64,000 nt of DNA from JBBQXK01 sp052387255. GTDB lineage: Bacteria > Pseudomonadota > Alphaproteobacteria > Rhodobacterales > Rhodobacteraceae. A program made the translations under genes and the position numbers. Shown here in pieces: positions 60,149-64,000 of this stretch (position 1 is its first letter; each line of letters opens with the position of its first letter). The stretch covers positions 94,374-158,373 of the forward strand of contig JBQTJI010000008.1 in NCBI GenBank assembly GCA_052387255.1. The letters run 5' to 3'. The notes under the pieces are model-generated. The model had not been told where the DNA came from. It was given only the letters and a program-made list of their open reading frames with translations, and did not search any database.

Positions 60149-61648
60149 ATGTCCGACGAGACCCCCCAGCTCGGCCTTCCGCTGATCCTTCCGGCCCAGG
60201 CGCAAAAGCACGTGACCCACAACGAGGGGCTGGCCCTGCTGGATGCCCTGGTCCAGCCTGCCGTGATCACCTTTGCGACCGATACGCCCCCGGCCACGCC
60301 GGCGGAGGGCGACCGGCACGTCGTGGGTCCGGCTCCGGCTGGTCTTTGGGCGGGACAGCCGGGCAAGCTGGCGGTGTACGACGGCGGGTTGTGGCGGTTC
60401 CTGACGCCCAACGAGGGCTGGGTGGTGCAGGTTCCGGCACTGCAATCGGCGGCTGTCTATGAGGGCGGGGCCTGGCGGCTGCCGTCGGGGCGGCCCCTGA
60501 CTGCGTCGCAACTGGGCGTGGGGACCGCCGCCGATGCGTTCAACGTGCTCAGCGTGGCCGGGCCCGCCACCCTCCTGACGCATGCCGGAACCGGCGGGCA
60601 CCAGGTCAAGATCAACAAGGCCGACCAGGCCTCGACCGCGAGTGTTCTGTTCCAGACGGCGTTTTCGGGGCGCGCCGAACTTGGCACCATGGGCAGCGAC
60701 AACTTTTCGGTCAAGGTCAGCCCGAACGGCACGGCCTTTGCCGACGCCATCGTGATCCCGGTTGTGGATGCCAGCGTTTCGGTGCCGGGCGGCCTTGTGC
60801 TGCCGGACGGCACGGCGACCCTTCCCGGCCTGCGCTTTGCCGCCGACAGCGACACCGGCCTGCACCGCAATGCCGCCAACCAGTTGGCCTTGGTGACCGA
60901 AGGGGTCGTGCGCGCGCAACTGACGAACGCCGCGATGCAGATCGATGTGCCGGTGACCGGCGCGTCCGTGACACAGACCGCCATCGACACGACGGTGGGC
61001 CGCCTCACGCGGACCGGCGATTTCGGCCTGGGGCTGAACAACGCCATCTCCACCGAGGTCACCGACATGGACCTGCACCGCATCACGGGACAGTTCCGGT
61101 TCGCGTCGGCGACCATCGGCAGGCCCCCCACCGGGTCGGGTGTGTTCCAGCATCTGATCCGGCATTCGACCAGCAATGCCTTTGCGCAGGTGCAGTTCGC
61201 CTTCGGCAACGACTATCGCATCTATCACCGCGCGCTGCATCTGGGGGTCTGGACCGCCTGGCAGCGCGTCTACCAGCAGGGCGATGCGCTTGGGACCGTG
61301 TCGCAGACGGCAGGCGTGCCGACCGGTGCGCTGATCGAAAGCGGCTCGAACGCCAACGGCACCTACCGCCGCTTTGCCTGCGGGATGCAGGTCTGCTGGC
61401 GCGAGGCGCTGTCGGCGGCGAACGTCAGCACTGCGAACGGGTCGCTGTTCCGGTCGGCCAGCGTCACCTGGACCTTTCCGGTCACCTTCATCGCCGCCCC
61501 CGTCGTGACCGGCCAGTCCGACAGTGCCGACATCTGGATGGCGGGCGCGCTGCCCACGACCACGACGGTCGCCCTGCGCCTGCATTCGGCGACAACGGTC
61601 GCAGGGGCGACAGCGTTCCGCGCCGTGGCCTCGGGCCGCTGGTTCTGA
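60149..61648 (+). CDS. DUF2793 phage-type fibre protein
   Basis: A 499-residue protein. Residues 1-115 are the DUF2793 domain (LGLPLILPAQAQKHVTHNEGLALLDALVQ, then EGDRHVVGPAPAGLWAGQPGKLAVYDGGLWRFLTPNEGW). The middle is a beta-rich shaft; the end (HLGVWTAWQRVYQQGD, GTVSQTAGVPTGALIESGSNANG) is a tail-fibre type C-terminus. No phage or gene-transfer-agent structural genes are adjacent. Head spikes of the Rhodobacter gene transfer agent are known from separate loci; a link is possible but unproven. Start chosen at MSDETPQLG. Confidence 0.8.
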   Translation: MSDETPQLGLPLILPAQAQKHVTHNEGLALLDALVQPAVITFATDTPPATPAEGDRHVVGPAPAGLWAGQPGKLAVYDGGLWRFLTPNEGWVVQVPALQSAAVYEGGAWRLPSGRPLTASQLGVGTAADAFNVLSVAGPATLLTHAGTGGHQVKINKADQASTASVLFQTAFSGRAELGTMGSDNFSVKVSPNGTAFADAIVIPVVDASVSVPGGLVLPDGTATLPGLRFAADSDTGLHRNAANQLALVTEGVVRAQLTNAAMQIDVPVTGASVTQTAIDTTVGRLTRTGDFGLGLNNAISTEVTDMDLHRITGQFRFASATIGRPPTGSGVFQHLIRHSTSNAFAQVQFAFGNDYRIYHRALHLGVWTAWQRVYQQGDALGTVSQTAGVPTGALIESGSNANGTYRRFACGMQVCWREALSAANVSTANGSLFRSASVTWTFPVTFIAAPVVTGQSDSADIWMAGALPTTTTVALRLHSATTVAGATAFRAVASGRWF

Positions 61649-61652
61649 CCGG

Positions 61653-62474
61653 TCAGGGGCGGCGCAGCGCCACCACCGGCCCGCCGCCCGCCGCCTCGAC
61701 CCGGGCCGCCACCTCGGACAACCCCTCGGCCACCACCGCCATGTGGTGGCCGTTGGCATGGATCAGGCTGCCCGCATCCAGCATCATCGCCACATGCCCG
61801 CGCCAGAACACCAGGTCGCCGCGCTGCAGCGGCTCCGACCCGTCCAGCGCGGTGCCGATACCCTGCTGCAGGTCGCTGTCCCCCGGACAGGCCCGCCCGC
61901 AGGCCAGCATCGCCGCCTGCACCAGCCCCGAACAATCCAAGCCGTCTCGGCTGTTCCCGCCCCAGAGATAGGGCACGCCGAGGAACAGCGCGGCAACCTC
62001 GGCCGGATCGTCATGCCAGTCGCCCAGGCGGCGCAGGTGCGCCACCGGGACAAACCCGTGCGGCGTCTCGGCAAAGGTCCCCTGCTGCCCGGTCACCCGC
62101 AGCCTCGACCCCAGGGTCAGGCTGCCCGACGCCTCGGCCTGGACGCGGGGTGCAGGGTACAGGTGCGACCCGAGCCCCCCCACAAAATGCGTGACCTTCG
62201 TGGGCGGGCACAGCGCGGCCTCGGGGACCCAGCCGCAATAGCCGTCCTTCAGCGCCATGCCGAAGGCGTGGCCACCGTCGCGGTCGATCACCAGAAAGGC
62301 ATCGCCCAGGATGACCTGGCGGTCGCGCGCCCCGCCGGGCGCGGACCGCAGGTCGGCCAGCGGCACGGCGATCTCGGCGGGTTCGCCTTCGGTCCAGGCG
62401 GCAGGATCGACCGCGCCGCGCAGCGACACATGGGCGACGCGGGCCGTCGCGGGCGTGATCCGGCGGTCCGTCAT
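61653..62474 (-). CDS. NlpC/P60 cell-wall peptidase with SH3-like domains
   Basis: A 273-residue cysteine peptidase. Two SH3-like segments (about 15-90 and 95-150) precede the NlpC/P60 domain with catalytic C181 (DGLDCSGLVQ), H227 (GHVAMML) and H239 or N241 (LIHANGH). It should cleave peptidoglycan stem peptides between D-Glu and diamino acid. No signal peptide is visible. It is coupled to the upstream aminopeptidase by a 4-bp ATGA overlap, so a role in murein peptide recycling is plausible. Confidence 0.92.
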   Translation of the reverse strand: MTDRRITPATARVAHVSLRGAVDPAAWTEGEPAEIAVPLADLRSAPGGARDRQVILGDAFLVIDRDGGHAFGMALKDGYCGWVPEAALCPPTKVTHFVGGLGSHLYPAPRVQAEASGSLTLGSRLRVTGQQGTFAETPHGFVPVAHLRRLGDWHDDPAEVAALFLGVPYLWGGNSRDGLDCSGLVQAAMLACGRACPGDSDLQQGIGTALDGSEPLQRGDLVFWRGHVAMMLDAGSLIHANGHHMAVVAEGLSEVAARVEAAGGGPVVALRRP

Positions 62475-63847
62475 GAGGGCAGCATCGCGGGCAGCGCCTG
62501 AAACAGCGCACGCGCGCCCTGGCCGACGCCCCCCTTGGGGCGCGCCGGGGCGTTGTCGGGCTGGTGGGCATAGATGTCGAAGTGCATGTAGCGGGGATGG
62601 ACAGCGAACCGGCGCAGGAACAGCGCCGCCGTGATCGATCCCGCGAACCCGCCCGAGGGCGCGTTGTCCAGATCGGCGATGCCGGGTTCGATCAAGGGCT
62701 CATAGGGGTCCCAGAACGGCAGCCGCCAGACCGGATCGCGCACCCGTTCCGCCGCAGTGGCAAGCGCCAGGGCATCGCCGTCGTGTTCGGTGTAGAAGGG
62801 GGCCAGGTCCGGCCCGACCGCCACCCGCGCCGCCCCGGTCAGCGTGGCCATCGACACCAGCATGTCGCAGGGTTCCTCGACCGCCAGCGTCAGCGCGTCT
62901 GCCAGGATCAGCCGCCCCTCGGCATCGGTGTTGTTGATCTCGACCGTCAGGCCCTTGCGGCTGGTCAGGATGTCGCGGGGCCGCATCGCATTGCCCGCAA
63001 TGGCATTTTCCACCGCCGGAACCAGCACGCGCAGGCGCAGGACCATCCCCGTCGCCATGATCATCTGCGCCAGCCCCATGACCGTCGCCGCACCGCCCAT
63101 GTCCTTCTTCATCTGCAGCATGCCCGACGACGGCTTGATATCAAGGCCCCCGGTGTCAAAGCACACGCCCTTGCCGACCAGCGTCAGGGCGGGGCCGTCG
63201 GTCCCCCACCGCATGTCCAGCAGCCGGGGCGCACGGGGGGACGCCCGCCCGACCGCCTGGATCAGGGGCAGGTTGGCCGGGATCAGGTCATCGCCGCGGA
63301 TCACGGTTGTCGTGGCCCCGAACCGCTGGCCCAGGGCCAGGAACGCGGCCTCCAGCTCGTCGGGGCCCATGTCGCTGGCGGGTGTGTTGACCAGATCGCG
63401 GGTCAGGAACTCGGCTTCGGCAATCGCCAGCAGCCGCGCCGCGTCGACCCCGGCGGGCGGCACCAGCAGGGACGGGTCCGTGGCACCGTTGCCCTTGCGA
63501 TAGCGGTCGAACCGGTACTGCGCCAGCAGCCAGCCAAGCGCGATTTCCCCGGCATGGTCGCCGGTGTCGCCCTGCAATGCCCAAGGTCCGCCCGGCAGGG
63601 CCGCCACCGCCCGGGCATGCCCGAACCGCGTCCGCCGCCGCGACACTTGCGTGCCATGTCCCAGCAGCGCGCCGGCCACCCCGCCCTCGGCCCCCGGCAG
63701 CAACAGCACCTCGCCCAGCTTGGCCTTGAACCCCGCCGCCCTGGCCCAGGGTGCCACCCCCGGCGGCAACGCCGCTTCCATCCCGTCCTCCGGCACAAGA
63801 TGCAGGGCACGGGCGGCGGCATCGACAGGCGCGAAGACGGGGGGCAT
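62471..63847 (-). CDS. M17 leucyl aminopeptidase family protein
   Basis: A 458-residue metallopeptidase. Metal and catalytic motifs: LVGKGVCFDTGGLDIKP (Lys and Asp ligands), VEINNTDAEGRLILADAL (the M17 signature NTDAEGRL). The C-terminus closes normally (HFDIYAHQPDNAPARPKGG). It removes N-terminal residues from peptides in the cytosol. Pairing with an NlpC/P60 enzyme suggests joint degradation of cell-wall peptides. Start at MPPVFAPVD; the open extension upstream is unrelated. Confidence 0.93.
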   Translation of the reverse strand: MPPVFAPVDAAARALHLVPEDGMEAALPPGVAPWARAAGFKAKLGEVLLLPGAEGGVAGALLGHGTQVSRRRTRFGHARAVAALPGGPWALQGDTGDHAGEIALGWLLAQYRFDRYRKGNGATDPSLLVPPAGVDAARLLAIAEAEFLTRDLVNTPASDMGPDELEAAFLALGQRFGATTTVIRGDDLIPANLPLIQAVGRASPRAPRLLDMRWGTDGPALTLVGKGVCFDTGGLDIKPSSGMLQMKKDMGGAATVMGLAQMIMATGMVLRLRVLVPAVENAIAGNAMRPRDILTSRKGLTVEINNTDAEGRLILADALTLAVEEPCDMLVSMATLTGAARVAVGPDLAPFYTEHDGDALALATAAERVRDPVWRLPFWDPYEPLIEPGIADLDNAPSGGFAGSITAALFLRRFAVHPRYMHFDIYAHQPDNAPARPKGGVGQGARALFQALPAMLPS

Positions 63848-64000
63848 CGGCGGTCTCCTACTGGTGCCGGACGACCCTACCGCTTCTGTCCGCCGTCGCA
63901 AGCCGACCCGTCCGCTCATCGCGCGCAGGCCCGTGCACCGCGCGGGCCCCGCGCCCGCGGAAAGCAACCCGCAGCGCCCGGTGAGCGCCACCCGGCGCCC

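Noticed and set aside
60149..62474. DUF2793 fibre plus NlpC/P60 as part of a gene-transfer-agent cluster.
   Set aside because: The NlpC/P60 gene is on the opposite strand and coupled to an M17 aminopeptidase, a common housekeeping pair; no capsid, portal or tail genes are present.

Overview
The window is GC-rich chromosomal DNA from an alphaproteobacterium, almost certainly a member of the Rhodobacteraceae (Paracoccus/Rhodobacter-type). The evidence is an aa3-type cytochrome oxidase subunit IV mini-protein, a COQ9-family ubiquinone protein, ETF-ubiquinone oxidoreductase, a phaA-phaB pair for polyhydroxybutyrate, NlpC/P60 paired with an M17 aminopeptidase, and several family-typical intergenic palindromes. 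No rRNA, tRNA, CRISPR array or complete insertion sequence was seen. The genes are densely packed, with many 4-bp ATGA/GTGA overlaps.

Layout. 0-8.7 kb: end of ftsE, ftsX, a PlsC acyltransferase, argH with a tiny lipoprotein, a TlpA-like thioredoxin, phaB and phaA, an EAL phosphodiesterase, tag and an EamA exporter. 8.7-18.2 kb: YdcH, a TrmN6-like methyltransferase, a DUF2007 protein, a polyprenyl diphosphate synthase, a divergent lrp/ald pair, a GNAT enzyme, a lipoprotein, oxidase subunit IV, an MBL hydrolase coupled to an acyl-CoA dehydrogenase, and a Sua5-type TsaC. 18.2-29.5 kb: an S41-like gene next to a REP element, mscL, greA, ETF-QO with a DUF1493 protein, a TPR lipoprotein-like protein, ispE, a broken barstar gene, rpsU, COQ9 and a quinone oxidoreductase. 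29.6-37.5 kb: a self-contained type I secretion operon on the minus strand (adhesin, TolC-like, ABC, HlyD). 37.7-37.95 kb: a candidate small RNA carrying an 18-codon minigene behind an extreme Shine-Dalgarno sequence. 38-42 kb: yhhQ, a phytase-like esterase, mepA and an MFS transporter. 42.3-49.2 kb: a thioesterase, yggT, recQ, tspO, an EamA remnant, mnmD, an MnmC2-like oxidase, an AHSA1 protein and an RraA-like aldolase.

49.3-61.6 kb is the most unusual region. It is an all-plus-strand surface-glycan locus: ugd, an unrecognised protein, a GSCFA protein, an SGNH-like protein, a sulfotransferase, a paralogue of the unrecognised protein, a 1118-residue protein with three glycosyltransferase modules, an HU-like protein and a second sulfotransferase. 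A phage-type fibre protein with a DUF2793 domain follows. I infer a sulfated, uronic-acid-containing envelope or secreted glycan. The two paralogous unknown proteins have no family I can name. The window ends with NlpC/P60 and an M17 aminopeptidase.

Signs of decay and regulation: three genes carry visible lesions or start problems (barstar, an EamA transporter, tspO). At least three families of palindromic intergenic elements recur, two of them placed consistently at gene 3' ends.
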